DNA of 64,000 bases from Bog-473 sp963721585 (GCA_963721585.1 CAVRJN010000007.1:1364001-1428000), one strand, 5' to 3'. Shown: positions 26,359-35,465, counted from the stretch's first letter. Numbers and translations are program-made. The notes: generated from the sequence alone by a model not told the origin.

Positions 26359-27434
26359 CGCCCGCCGTCCTCCTCGCCCCCGAGCTGACGTCCCCGCTTG
26401 TCGGCCATCAGCGCGTCGGTCAGCTCGTCGAGATCGCCCGCCAACACCTGGTCGAGCTTGTAGAGGGTCAGGTTGATCCTGTGGTCGGTGACCCGGTTCT
26501 CCTTGAAGTTGTAGGTGCGGATTTTGTCGGTGCGGTTCCCCGCCCCCACCTGACCGCGCCGTTGCGCCGAAATCGCGGCGGCCTGGCGGTCCTGCTCAGC
26601 CTTGAGCAGGCGGGCCCGCAGCACCACCATCGCCTTGGCCCTGTTCTGAATCTGGCTCTTCTCGTCCTGCATGGCGACGACGGTCCCCGTGGGGAGGTGG
26701 GTGATGCGGACGGCGGAATCGGTCGTGTTCACCGACTGCCCACCCGGGCCCGTGGAGCGGTAGACGTCGATCTTGAGGTCGTTGGGGTCGATGTCGATCT
26801 CGACCTCTGCCGCCTCCGGCAGCACGGTCACCGTCGCGGTCGAGGTGTGGATCCTTCCTTTGGCCTCGGTGACGGGCACGCGCTGAACCCGGTGCGTCCC
26901 CGCCTCGTGCTCCAGGCGGATGTAGGCGTCCGGACCCTTCACGAGGAAGACCGCCTCGTTGATGCCGTCCTTGTCGGACGCGTCCTCCGAGAGGATCTCG
27001 ACCTTCCACTTCTTGGCGGCGCCGTAGCGCAGGTACATGTCGTAGAGCACGCGAGCGAACAGGTTCGCCTCGTCGCCACCGACCGCGCCGCGGATCTCCA
27101 TGATGACATTGCGACCCTCGTTGGGGTCCTTGGGCAGCAGGAGTGTCTGGATCCGGTCCTCGAGCGTCGTCACCAGCGCCTCCGACTCGTCGACCTCCTG
27201 GCGCATGAGCTCGCGCTCGTCGCCGGACGTCTCGGTCAGCATTTCGCGACCTGTCGTGACGTCCTCGCGGGCGGCGCTCAGCTCGTGCCAGGCCCGGACG
27301 ATCTCACCGAGCTCCTTGTGACGCCGCGACAGATCGCGCAGACGATCCTGGTCCGAGAGGGTGGCCGGATCGGCCAGCTCCGTCTCGACGGCCTCGTACT
27401 CGGTCTCGAGCGCGGCCATCCGGTCGTCGAACAT
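26355..27434 (-). CDS. prfA: Peptide chain release factor 1
   Basis: RF1 ends translation at UAA and UAG. It has 359 residues, the standard size. The codon-recognition tripeptide is PVT (187-189) inside HRVQRVPVTEAKGRIHTS, where RF1 has PxT and RF2 has SPF. The hydrolysis motif GGQ is at 231-233. The ATG starts M-F-D-D-R-M. It lies 60 nt after rpmE and overlaps the prmC N-terminal frame by 4 nt. The enzyme that methylates this GGQ is encoded by that next gene. Confidence 0.96.
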   Translation of the reverse strand: MFDDRMAALETEYEAVETELADPATLSDQDRLRDLSRRHKELGEIVRAWHELSAAREDVTTGREMLTETSGDERELMRQEVDESEALVTTLEDRIQTLLLPKDPNEGRNVIMEIRGAVGGDEANLFARVLYDMYLRYGAAKKWKVEILSEDASDKDGINEAVFLVKGPDAYIRLEHEAGTHRVQRVPVTEAKGRIHTSTATVTVLPEAAEVEIDIDPNDLKIDVYRSTGPGGQSVNTTDSAVRITHLPTGTVVAMQDEKSQIQNRAKAMVVLRARLLKAEQDRQAAAISAQRRGQVGAGNRTDKIRTYNFKENRVTDHRINLTLYKLDQVLAGDLDELTDALMADKRGRQLGGEEDGGR

Positions 27435-27494
27435 GCGGTTCCGGGGCTCCTCGTCAGGGCGGGGACGCGGCGGGTGGCGCCGGTCCCAGCCGGA

Positions 27495-27737
27495 TCAGTC
27501 CTGCGCCGCCGGAGCGGGCCTGGCCTTGGCCTTGCCCTTGCGCTCCCCGTAGCGGCGCTGGAAGCGCTCCACGCGGCCACCGGAGTCGACCAGCTTCTGC
27601 TTGCCGGTGAAGAAGGGGTGGCACTCGTTGCACAACTCGACGTGGAGATCGGCCTTGGTGGAGTGGGTGACGAACGTGTTCCCGCACGAGCACTTGACCG
27701 TGGCGTCGACGTAGTCAGGGTGGATGTCGGTCTTCAT
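27495..27737 (-). CDS. rpmE: Ribosomal protein L31, zinc-binding type
   Basis: L31 bridges the large and small ribosomal subunits. The 80-residue protein has the C+ form: C16-x-C18 and C36-x-x-C39, with the conserved CHPFFTGKQKLVDSGGRVERF region, of which HPFFTGKQK is the core. The C-terminal tail (about 62-80) is Lys/Arg/Ala-rich. A GGAGA site precedes the ATG. It sits between rho and prfA, the classic order. Zinc-type L31 serves as a zinc store and is often exchanged for a Cys-free copy under Zur control; no Zur box was recognised here. Confidence 0.95.
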   Translation of the reverse strand: MKTDIHPDYVDATVKCSCGNTFVTHSTKADLHVELCNECHPFFTGKQKLVDSGGRVERFQRRYGERKGKAKARPAPAAQD

Positions 27738-27807
27738 GGTGTCTCCAGTGTGGGGTAAGAGTCGGTCCAGTGTAGGGGCCCAAAGGGCAGCCTCAGGTCA
27801 GGCCGGG

Positions 27808-29646
27808 TCAGGTGCCGGGTCCCTTGGCGATCTCGGCAAGGAACTCGTCGTTGCTCGCCGTCGTGCGGATCTTGTCCATGAGCAGCTCCAGGCCCGCGGC
27901 GTCCTTGCCGTCACTAGCCAGGGCGTTGAGCACCCGTCGCAGCTTCCAGACCTGCTGCAGCTGGCCCCGCTCGAAGAGGAGTTCCTCGTGCCGGGTGGAG
28001 CTGGCGTTGACGTCGATGGCCGGGTAGAGCCGGCGCTCCGAGAGCCGCCGGTCGAGCCGGAGCTCCATGTTGCCGGTGCCCTTGAACTCCTCGAAGATGA
28101 CCTCGTCCATTTTGGAACCGGTCTCCACGAGGGCGGAGGCCAGGATCGTCAAGGAACCGCCCTCCTCCACGTTGCGCGCCGCCCCGAAGAACTTCTTGGG
28201 CGGGTAGAGCGCTCCCGAGTCGACACCACCCGACATGATGCGGCCGGTGGCGGGAGCAGCGAGGTTGTAGGCCCGGGCGAGGCGGGTGATGCCGTCGAGG
28301 ATGATGACGACATCCCGGCCCATTTCGACCAGCCTCTTGGCCCGCTCGATCGCCAGTTCGGCCACCTGCGTGTGCTCGTCCGAAGGACGGTCGAACGTCG
28401 AAGCGATCACTTCGCCCTTCACCGAGCGGCGCATGTCGGTGACCTCTTCGGGCCGCTCGTCGACGAGGAGGACCATGAGGTGCACGTCAGGGTTGTTGGC
28501 CTCAATGGAGTGAGCGATCTGCTTCATGACTGTCGTCTTGCCCGCCTTGGGTGGTGACACGATCATGCCGCGCTGTCCCTTGCCGATGGGCGAGATCAGG
28601 TCCACGATCCGGGCCGTGAGGTTGTCCTTGTCGCCTGCGTCGCCCGACATCTCGAGGTTCAGCCGCGAGTCGGGGAAGAGCGGGGTCAGGTCCTCGAAGC
28701 GGGGCCGGTTGCGCGCCTCGTCGGGATCCATCGTCGACACCCTGTCGATGCGCAGCAGCGCCGGGTACTTCTCGTTGTTCGACGCCGGGCGGCAGGCGCC
28801 TTCGACGTAGTCGCCGCGGCGCAGGGCGAACTTCCGCGCCTGGCTGATGGAGACGTAGACGTCCTTGGACGAAGGCAGGTAGCCGTCGCAGCGCAGGAAG
28901 CCGTAGCCCTCGTCACGAAGGTCGAGCATCCCGTTGACCTCGACCAGCTCGCCCGAATAGGGCTGCTCCTGGCCACCGCCCTGGAGTTCGCCGCCCTGGC
29001 CCGGACGTTCACGACCGCGGCGCCGGCGGCTGCGGCGGTTGCCGACGTCACCGTCGGACTGGTTGCCCTGGTTGTTCTGGTTGTTCTGGTTGTTCTGGTT
29101 CCGGTTCTGGTTGCCCTGGTTCCGGTTCTGGTTGCGGTTGCCCTGCTGGCCGCCGCCCCCGTTGTTCTGGTTGCCATGACTCTGGTGCTGCCCGTTCTGC
29201 CGGGGCGAGGGATCAGCGCCGCCAGCCAGCTCGGGCGGCTCGACGAAGACGGCCGGGCCGGCGTCTCCGTTGCTCGCTGCCTCGGCCGTGGTGGCACGCT
29301 CCGGGGCGGCCTCGGCCGCAGGGGCGTCCCCTGCATCTGCCGTAGCAGGGCCACCGGCGTCATCGTCACCCGAGACGAAGGATGCCGCATCCGTGGCACC
29401 CCTGGCTGCGGCCGACGCCCGGGAACGCCGGGCCGGCTTGGTTCCGTTCGTGCCGACATCGCCGTTGCTCGATCCGCCTGGCGCGGGCCCGGAGGTCACG
29501 CCGGTGGCATCGAGTATCTGATCGATGATGTCGGCCTTTTTCGTCCGGGTCGTCGTCTTGAGCGACATGGCCTGGGCGATGGCACTGAGCTCGTCGCGCT
29601 CCTTGCCTTCGAGAACTGATCGTTCGAGCTGCTGTTCCGCAGTCAT
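27808..29646 (-). CDS. rho: Transcription termination factor Rho with an N/Q-rich insertion
   Basis: Rho is a hexameric RNA helicase that ends transcription. The ATG at 29646, preceded by AGAGGAGCCG, gives 612 residues; a TTG five codons upstream lacks a ribosome site. Residues 5-50 are the Rho N helical domain. About 51-230 is an insertion rich in Ala/Asp/Gly, then Asn/Gln/Gly (150-198), then an Arg cluster (RRSRRRRGR). The cold-shock RNA-binding domain (about 231-305) and the ATPase core follow, with Walker A SPPKAGKTT (364-372) and the secondary RNA site near GKGQRGMIVSPP. Actinobacterial Rho commonly carries such an insert; the density of Asn-Gln here is unusual. Confidence 0.95.
   Translation of the reverse strand: MTAEQQLERSVLEGKERDELSAIAQAMSLKTTTRTKKADIIDQILDATGVTSGPAPGGSSNGDVGTNGTKPARRSRASAAARGATDAASFVSGDDDAGGPATADAGDAPAAEAAPERATTAEAASNGDAGPAVFVEPPELAGGADPSPRQNGQHQSHGNQNNGGGGQQGNRNQNRNQGNQNRNQNNQNNQNNQGNQSDGDVGNRRSRRRRGRERPGQGGELQGGGQEQPYSGELVEVNGMLDLRDEGYGFLRCDGYLPSSKDVYVSISQARKFALRRGDYVEGACRPASNNEKYPALLRIDRVSTMDPDEARNRPRFEDLTPLFPDSRLNLEMSGDAGDKDNLTARIVDLISPIGKGQRGMIVSPPKAGKTTVMKQIAHSIEANNPDVHLMVLLVDERPEEVTDMRRSVKGEVIASTFDRPSDEHTQVAELAIERAKRLVEMGRDVVIILDGITRLARAYNLAAPATGRIMSGGVDSGALYPPKKFFGAARNVEEGGSLTILASALVETGSKMDEVIFEEFKGTGNMELRLDRRLSERRLYPAIDVNASSTRHEELLFERGQLQQVWKLRRVLNALASDGKDAAGLELLMDKIRTTASNDEFLAEIAKGPGT
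29060..29145. repeat. Low-complexity repeat encoding Asn/Gln runs inside rho
   Basis: Units of the type GGTTGTTCT and GGTTCCGGTTCT recur head to tail. They encode N-Q-N, R-N-Q and G-N-Q units on the minus strand, at about Rho residues 168-196. Several neighbouring units are identical at the base level (three GGTTGTTCT copies in a row), which suggests slippage-driven expansion. Confidence 0.85.
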
Positions 29647-29910
29647 CGGCTCCTCTTCCAAGAGGGTTGTCGCCGGCCCGGAGTGGTTCCGCGCGTGGCG
29701 AGGGAATTTCAGGGAGGAGAAGGGCTTCGCGTGTGCATGCCCTCCCCCGGATCACCTCTGCGTGATGCTCTCCCGGGACCGCTTGTACCCGCGGAGAGCG
29801 CAACAAAGCGCAGTGAGGATGTGTCCACTCTAGCGGGAGGCGGCGGGTCATGCCAACACCCCCACTTTCCAGCAGGTCAGTGGGTCCGGGCCCAGCCCGG
29901 CATCACCGCC

Positions 29911-30954
29911 CTAGAGGGATATCTCGGCCAGGACCGACTCCAGCTTGAGGTCGATCACCGAGGGAACCGAGATCGCCTTGATGGCGAGGTCGGGATCCTT
30001 GAGCCCGTGCCCCGTCAACACACACACCACGGTGGAGCCCTCGGGTACGCCGTGCTTGATCAGCCCGGCCACCGACGCGGAGGACGCCGCTTCGCAGAAG
30101 ACGGACTCCTGTTGGGCGAGAAATGTGTAGGCGTCCATGATCTCTTCGTCGGTGACCGCCGTGATGGAACCGCCGGACTCGGACGCGGCGGCCGTGGCCG
30201 AGTACCAGCTGGCCGGGTTCCCTATGCGGATCGCGGTGGCGATCGTCTCGGGGTTCTCCACGGGATGGCCGAGCACGATCGGCGCGGCACCGGCCGCCTG
30301 GAAGCCGAGCATGTGTGGCAACTTGGTGGCTCGCCCGACATCCTTGTACTTGAGGTAACCCCGCCAGTAGGCCGAGATATTCCCGGCGTTGCCCACGGGA
30401 ATGCAATGGACGTCGGGCGCGTCGCCCAGGACGTCGACGATCTCGAAAGCGCCGGTCATCTGTCCCTCGATCCGATGAGGGTTCACCGAGTTCACGACCG
30501 TGATCGGCGCGTGGTTGGGCAGGTCGCGCACAATGGTCAGGAGCTGGTCGAAGTTCCCGCGCACCTGCAGCACGCGCGCGCCGTGCATCAGCGCCTGCGC
30601 CAGCTTGCCCAGCGCGATGTGGCCGTCGGGGATGAGCACGACGCAGGCCAACCCGGCCCGTGACGCATACGCCGCCGCGGACGCAGAGGTGTTCCCGGTG
30701 GACGCGCACACGACCGCCTTGGCTCCCTCGTCCACTGCCATGGAGATCGCCATCGTCATGCCACGGTCCTTGAAGCTGCCGGTCGGGTTGGCTCCTTCGA
30801 CCTTGAGCCACACCTCCGCGCCGACCCGCTCGGACAGCCGGGGCGCCGGCAGCAGCGGCGTGCCGCCCTCCAGCAGGGTGACCACCGGCGTCTTCTCGGT
30901 GATCGGGAGGAAGTCCCGGTATTCCTCCATCACCCCACGCCAGCCCGCCGTCAC
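29911..30954 (-). CDS. thrC: Threonine synthase
   Basis: ThrC converts O-phosphohomoserine to threonine with PLP. The 347-residue protein has the Schiff-base Lys62 in NPTGSFKDRG and the phosphate-binding ASTGNTSASAAAYA loop. The PVGNAGN block is the PLP-phosphate loop. The GTG start overlaps the hom stop (GTGA), so the two steps of the pathway are translationally coupled. The size is that of the short (about 350) class found in actinobacteria. The 250 bases after its stop, before rho, contain the likely rho promoter, which I could not define. Confidence 0.95.
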   Translation of the reverse strand: MTAGWRGVMEEYRDFLPITEKTPVVTLLEGGTPLLPAPRLSERVGAEVWLKVEGANPTGSFKDRGMTMAISMAVDEGAKAVVCASTGNTSASAAAYASRAGLACVVLIPDGHIALGKLAQALMHGARVLQVRGNFDQLLTIVRDLPNHAPITVVNSVNPHRIEGQMTGAFEIVDVLGDAPDVHCIPVGNAGNISAYWRGYLKYKDVGRATKLPHMLGFQAAGAAPIVLGHPVENPETIATAIRIGNPASWYSATAAASESGGSITAVTDEEIMDAYTFLAQQESVFCEAASSASVAGLIKHGVPEGSTVVCVLTGHGLKDPDLAIKAISVPSVIDLKLESVLAEISL

Positions 30955-32306
30955 GACAGGTCGCCCGTCGCGTCGTCGGCCCGCCCGGCGATGACCCGGA
31001 GCACTCCGCTCACCCGGTCCACGGCCTGGTGGCGCCGCAGCTCGTCGATGGTGGCGAGCAGATCCCCCTCACGGGCGACATGGGTGAGAAAGATCAGTCG
31101 GGCCTCGGCGGCCAGCCCGACCTGCTCCATGGCCCGGATGGAGACGTCGTGGTCCCCGAAGATCTTGGCCACGGCCGCCAGAACGCCGGGGCGGTCGGCC
31201 ACGTCCATACTGAGGTAGAAGGCCGAACGCAGGTCGTTCTGGGCGAACACCGTCGTGCTCGTCCGCTTCGGCGCCGGAGCGGGCGCGCCGGCGAGGAGGT
31301 TGCGTGAAGCGTCGACGAGGTCGCCGAGCATGGCGCTCGCAGTCGGGCCGCCTCCGGCGCCACGACCGTAGAGCATGAGCTCCCCGCTCACGGCGCCTTC
31401 CACGAACACGGCGTTGAACGCGCCCCGCACGGAGGCCAGGGGATGCGTCTTTGGAATCATGGTCGGGTGCACCCGCACGGAGATCTCAGGGCCACCGTCG
31501 ATCAACTCGGCGATGGCCAGGAGCTTGACCGAGTAGCCCAGCCGGCTGGCATAGGCCACGTCGGCCGCACTGATCGCACTGATGCCCTCACGGTGCACGT
31601 CGGCGTCGACGACATCACTGCCGAAGGCGAGCGCGGCGAGGATGGCCGCTTTAGCCGCGGCATCGTCGCCTTCGACGTCGGCCGTCGGGTCGCGTTCTGC
31701 CATGCCGAGCTCCTGGGCCTCGCGCAGGACGACGTCGTAGCTGGCCCCCTCCTCCTCCATGCGGGTAAGGATGTAATTCGTCGTGCCGTTGACGATGCCC
31801 ATGACGCGCACGATCTGCTCCCCGGCCAATGACTCACGCAAGGGCCGGATGACGGGAATGGCTCCCGCAACAGCCGCCTCGTAGAGGAGGTCGACGCCCG
31901 CCGAAGCGGCGACCTCGGCGAGCTCGGCACCGGCCACGGCCAGCAGCGCCTTGTTGGCGGTCACCACCGGCTTCCCGTTGCGCAGGGCCGCCTCGATCAG
32001 CTCGTGGGCGGGATGGAGACCTCCGATGACCTCGACCACCACGTCGACATCGTCCCGGGTGACGAGCGCCGCAGCGTCCGCGCTGATGAGTCCAGCTGGG
32101 ATGGCCGGGGGCCGGGACCGCTCCGGGTGGGCCACGGCGATACCGACGAGCTCCAGGTGGATCCCGGTACGGGCGGCGACGTCCTCGGAACGGGTGAGGA
32201 GTATCTCGGCCAGTGCCCCGCCGACATTGCCGCAGCCGAGCAGCCCGACGCGCACGGTCGGAGCCTGGTGAGCGTGGGGGAAGGAGCTGGCCTTGTCGGC
32301 GGTCAC
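30951..32306 (-). CDS. hom: Homoserine dehydrogenase
   Basis: Hom reduces aspartate semialdehyde to homoserine. The Rossmann motif GLLGCGNVGGALA is at the N-terminus. The catalytic region has NKALLA, VAGAIPVI and the conserved GIVNGTTNYIL. After about residue 355 there is an ACT domain (VADRPGVLAAVAKIFGDHDVSI), which implies feedback control by threonine. The start is uncertain: GTG at 32306 (451 residues) or GTG at 32255, just before VGLLG (434 residues). Neither has a well-spaced ribosome site. It forms lysA-hom-thrC with its neighbours; the 200 nt to lysA suggest a separate promoter. Confidence 0.92.
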   Translation of the reverse strand: MTADKASSFPHAHQAPTVRVGLLGCGNVGGALAEILLTRSEDVAARTGIHLELVGIAVAHPERSRPPAIPAGLISADAAALVTRDDVDVVVEVIGGLHPAHELIEAALRNGKPVVTANKALLAVAGAELAEVAASAGVDLLYEAAVAGAIPVIRPLRESLAGEQIVRVMGIVNGTTNYILTRMEEEGASYDVVLREAQELGMAERDPTADVEGDDAAAKAAILAALAFGSDVVDADVHREGISAISAADVAYASRLGYSVKLLAIAELIDGGPEISVRVHPTMIPKTHPLASVRGAFNAVFVEGAVSGELMLYGRGAGGGPTASAMLGDLVDASRNLLAGAPAPAPKRTSTTVFAQNDLRSAFYLSMDVADRPGVLAAVAKIFGDHDVSIRAMEQVGLAAEARLIFLTHVAREGDLLATIDELRRHQAVDRVSGVLRVIAGRADDATGDLS

Positions 32307-32506
32307 CTCCAAACGGTACAAGGTGCGCGCACTGTGACCTGCGCTTCCTCCCGCCCAGCGTCTGACGTCGTGCCCGCGTTGCCCGCGTGCAGGGTCGCTC
32401 AATACGAGCGGCGCGAGCACCTTGCCTCGGTGCGAGTTGGCTCTTTTTGACCGCTCAGCGGCGTCGCCGCCCCGCCGACCTCGCTCTGAAGGTCTGGGCG
32501 GTGGCG

Positions 32507-33814
32507 TCACGCATCGAGGCGAGTCAGGTCGTCGAAGGTCTCCCGGCGGACCACCACCCGTGCGGTGGCATCGGCCACGAAGACGACAGCGGGGCGGGGG
32601 ACCTTGTTGTAGTTGGAGGCCATGACGTACCCGTAGGCCCCGGTGACCGGTGTGGCGAGCACATCGCCCACTTCGAGGTCGTCGGGAACGAATGCTTCGG
32701 GCACCACCAGGTCCCCGCTCTCACAGTGCTTGCCCACCACGCGCACCGGCTGTCGGCGAGGCGCCCCGACTGCTCGAGGCAGGAAGGCCTCGTACCCGCT
32801 CCCGTAGAGGACGGGCCGGGGGTTGTCGCTCATGCCGCCATCGACGCTGACGTAGGTCCGGATGCCCGGGAGGTGCTTCACCGTCCCGACCCGATACAGC
32901 GTCATGCCCGCCGTGGCCACGATGGAACGCCCGGGCTCGGCCGAGATCCTCGTGGCCGGATCGACTCCCGCCCTGGTACATGCCCTCAGCGTCACCTCGG
33001 CCCAGGCGGCCTGGCTCGGCGCCGACTCCCCGTTGACGTAAGGGACACCGAGTCCGCCCCCCACGACCAGTTCGGGCAGCTCGAGCGGGGCGAAGAACGC
33101 CCCCAGCACCTCGGCCGCCTGCTCGAAGGAAGACGCATCGAAGACCTGGCTGCCGATGTGCGCATGGACGCCGGCCAATTCGACGGCTGGCATGAGCTCG
33201 AGTGCAGCAACAGCATCGGCTGCGGCCCCGGAGGAGACGGAAAAGCCGAACTTCGAGTCCTCCTGTCCGGTTCGCACGAACTCGTGCGTGTGCGCCTCCA
33301 CCCCCGGCGTGACCCGCACCAGTACCTTCGGTCTCTCGGGTCGAGCCGGTGCGGACTCCAGCAGAGCGCCGAGGCGGGCGATCTCGTCGAACGAGTCGAC
33401 GACGATCCGGCCGACGTTCTGTCGCAGGGCTGTCGCCAACTCGTCGACGGACTTGTTGTTGCCGTGAAGGATGAGGCGGTCTGCCGGGACGCCGGCGGAG
33501 AGAGCGACATGGAGCTCACCACCGGACGCGACGTCGAGGTGCATGCCCTCCTCGTAGGCCAGGCGGGCCATAGCGCGGCACAGAAAGGCCTTGGTGGCGT
33601 AGGCGACTCCGTCTCCCCATGCCGCGACCGCCTCACGGCAGGCGTGGCGCAAATGATCCTCGTCGTACACGAAGAGCGGTGTGCCGAATTGCTCCGCCAG
33701 CTCGACCAAGTCGATGCCGCCGACGTGGAGGCGTCCCTTCTCGTCGATCGTTCCCGAGCGCGGGAGGAGATGCCGCTCCAGGGGTGCGGTCGCGACGTCG
33801 TGGTCGGTCGGCAT
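32507..33814 (-). CDS. lysA: Diaminopimelate decarboxylase
   Basis: LysA makes lysine from meso-diaminopimelate. The ATG at 33814 gives 435 residues. The PLP Lys is in VAYATKAFLC, the glycine-rich phosphate loop is GGGLGVPY, the His stacking region is AHIGSQ, and the active-site Cys is in GKHCESGD. EPGRSIV is also conserved. No strong ribosome site precedes the ATG. The longer frame upstream overlaps tRNA-Arg and is not coding. Its start marks the end of the conserved core block in this window. Confidence 0.94.
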   Translation of the reverse strand: MPTDHDVATAPLERHLLPRSGTIDEKGRLHVGGIDLVELAEQFGTPLFVYDEDHLRHACREAVAAWGDGVAYATKAFLCRAMARLAYEEGMHLDVASGGELHVALSAGVPADRLILHGNNKSVDELATALRQNVGRIVVDSFDEIARLGALLESAPARPERPKVLVRVTPGVEAHTHEFVRTGQEDSKFGFSVSSGAAADAVAALELMPAVELAGVHAHIGSQVFDASSFEQAAEVLGAFFAPLELPELVVGGGLGVPYVNGESAPSQAAWAEVTLRACTRAGVDPATRISAEPGRSIVATAGMTLYRVGTVKHLPGIRTYVSVDGGMSDNPRPVLYGSGYEAFLPRAVGAPRRQPVRVVGKHCESGDLVVPEAFVPDDLEVGDVLATPVTGAYGYVMASNYNKVPRPAVVFVADATARVVVRRETFDDLTRLDA

Positions 33815-33910
33815 GGAGATGCAGGATACGACAGCATTCGCCGGTCGGGTCAGGGCGCAAAGGGCCCTCGCCGTGTGACGAGTACGATTGTCCCCTGCTC
33901 TGTAACTCCC

Positions 33911-33982
33911 GCCCCCGTAGCTCAGCGGATAGAGCACCGGCCTCCGGAGCCGGTGGCGCAGGTTCGAGTCCTGCCGGGGGCG
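33911..33982 (+). tRNA. tRNA-Arg, anticodon CCG
   Basis: A full cloverleaf can be folded. The acceptor GCCCCCG pairs with CGGGGGC and the D-stem is GCTC/GAGC. The anticodon stem CCGGC/GCCGG has loop CTCCGGA (anticodon CCG, reads CGG), and the T-stem GCAGG/CCTGC has loop TTCGAGT. The discriminator is G and the 3' CCA is not encoded. It lies in opposite orientation to lysA, 96 nt away. An insertion sequence sits 11 nt from its 3' end, and a copy of its 3' half recurs at 40190. Confidence 0.97.
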
Positions 33983-33985
33983 CAC

Positions 33986-33993
33986 TGTATCTT
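33986..33993. repeat. Left target-site duplication (TGTATCTT)
   Basis: An 8-bp sequence directly before the left inverted repeat, identical to 35420-35427. It starts 3 nt after the tRNA-Arg discriminator base. Confidence 0.95.
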
Positions 33994-35419
33994 GGCTCTT
34001 CGGATTTCAGCGGGGAGCCACCGCGTCCGGAGGTCCCCCTGAATTAGGCGAAGGTGCTCCAGGGTTGTGGTGTGAGCCAACTTCCCAGCAGCACCTTCGT
34101 CGTTACTGACCCTAGCGAGATCGTGAGGGCCATGGTGGGTCTCAAAGACGTCCGCGTCCTCGCGTATGTGCGCCGGGGTCCCGGCGTCGAGCTCATGATC
34201 GAGCAGGTGACCGGGGAGCTGTCGTGTCCGACGTGCGGGCAGCGAGCCCAGATCAAAGAGCGCCCGGTCGTGCACTACGTGGACCTGCCCGTCTACGGCA
34301 CCCCCATGTCGTTGGCCTGGAAGAAGCACCGGCTGCGCTGTCTAGACCCGAGCTGCCCCAAGAGGTCCTGGGTGCTCGAGGATCACCGGATCGCGGCCAA
34401 GAGTTGCTTGTTGACGACCAGGGCGGCCAAGTGGGCGACGGTCCAGGTGGGAGGCGGCCGGACCGTCTCAGAAGTGGCGGCCGAGCTCTCCTGTGACTGG
34501 CACACGGTCAACGACGCCGTGTGCACCTATGGCGAGGCCCTGCTGGCCGCGGATCGCAAGCGCCTGAACCGCACCACGGCCATCGGCCTCGACGAGACGT
34601 CCTTCGTCAAGCTCTCTTCGCGGGTGACGACCGACTACGCCACCACGGTGGCCGACGTGGAGAACCACCAGATCATCGAGATCCTCCCCACCCGCAAATA
34701 CACCGATGTGGCGGGCTGGATCGACAAACAACCCAAGCCCTGGAAGGAGCGCATCCGCTTCGGGGCCCTCGACATGTCGGCCACCTATGCGGCGGTCTAC
34801 ACGGTCATGTTGCCCAGGGCGGCCCAGGTGGTCGACCCCTTCCACGTCATCTCGCTGGCCAATCGCAGCCTCGATGCCGTCCGCCGGCGCGTCCAGACCG
34901 AACAGACCGGCCATCGGGGGCGACGCGACGATCCGCTCTATCGGGCCCGCCGGGTCCTTTTGCGCGGCGAAGAGCACCTCGACACCGCTGCCACCGAACG
35001 CCTGTGGTCACTGCTCGCCCTGGGCGATCCCGGGGCCGAAGTGGCCGTCGCCTATCGGGTCAAGGAGCGCCTTCGCGAGTTCTATCGAACGCGCCACCCC
35101 AAGACAGCAGAGGCGATGCTCAGAGAGCTTGAGCAGCACTGCCGCCGACGCACCATGCCTCCCGAAATCCAGAGGCTCGGACGGACCCTGCACGCCTGGT
35201 TCGAAAAGATCGCCAACTTCCACCTGGCCCGGGTGTCCAACGGCCCCACCGAAGCGCTCAACAACCTGATCAAGCGGATCAAGCGGATCGGCTTCGGATT
35301 CCGCAACTTCGAGAACTACCGGATCCGAGCGCTGCTCTACGCCGGCAAGCCGAACTGGCGCGTCCTGGGCTCGATCGTCGTCCGGTGAGGTCGCAGACCC
35401 CGCCAGAATCCGAAGACCC
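33994..35419 (+). mobile_element. Complete insertion sequence of the ISL3 type
   Basis: The element is 1426 bp. Imperfect 22-bp terminal inverted repeats at 33994-34015 and 35398-35419 match at 18 of 22 positions, with the shared core TCTTCGGATT and GCGGGG. It is flanked by a perfect 8-bp direct repeat TGTATCTT (33986-33993 and 35420-35427), the duplication length known for ISL3. One transposase gene fills it. The intact ends, perfect target repeat and unbroken gene point to a recent and possibly active insertion. Confidence 0.95.
34054..35388 (+). CDS. ISL3-family transposase
   Basis: A DDE transposase of 444 residues. Order of parts: an N-terminal zinc ribbon (C58-x-x-C61 and C96-x4-C101), a helix-turn-helix (about 135-160, GRTVSEVAAELSCDWHTV), then the catalytic domain. 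The likely triad is Asp180 (IGLDETSF), Asp240 (ALDMSATY) and Glu400 (NGPTEALNNLIK), followed by the family's IKRIGFGFRNFENYRIR tail. The start is a GTG; a second GTG at codon 7 is also possible. The frame is complete and undamaged. Confidence 0.94.
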   Translation: MLQGCGVSQLPSSTFVVTDPSEIVRAMVGLKDVRVLAYVRRGPGVELMIEQVTGELSCPTCGQRAQIKERPVVHYVDLPVYGTPMSLAWKKHRLRCLDPSCPKRSWVLEDHRIAAKSCLLTTRAAKWATVQVGGGRTVSEVAAELSCDWHTVNDAVCTYGEALLAADRKRLNRTTAIGLDETSFVKLSSRVTTDYATTVADVENHQIIEILPTRKYTDVAGWIDKQPKPWKERIRFGALDMSATYAAVYTVMLPRAAQVVDPFHVISLANRSLDAVRRRVQTEQTGHRGRRDDPLYRARRVLLRGEEHLDTAATERLWSLLALGDPGAEVAVAYRVKERLREFYRTRHPKTAEAMLRELEQHCRRRTMPPEIQRLGRTLHAWFEKIANFHLARVSNGPTEALNNLIKRIKRIGFGFRNFENYRIRALLYAGKPNWRVLGSIVVR

Positions 35420-35427
35420 TGTATCTT
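35420..35427. repeat. Right target-site duplication (TGTATCTT)
   Basis: A perfect copy of 33986-33993, directly after the right inverted repeat of the insertion sequence. Confidence 0.95.
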
Positions 35428-35428
35428 C

Positions 35429-35450
35429 CCAGGCGAGATCTGCCGCCTGG
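35429..35450 (+). terminator. Hairpin, probably the displaced terminator of tRNA-Arg
   Basis: CCAGGCG (35429-35435) and CGCCTGG (35444-35450) form a perfect 7-bp stem with an 8-nt loop, 1 nt beyond the target repeat. Without the IS it would begin 12 nt after the tRNA 3' end. There is no T-run. It could equally serve the decayed gene on the other strand. Confidence 0.4.
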
Positions 35451-35465
35451 CTGAACCTCCAGCAT

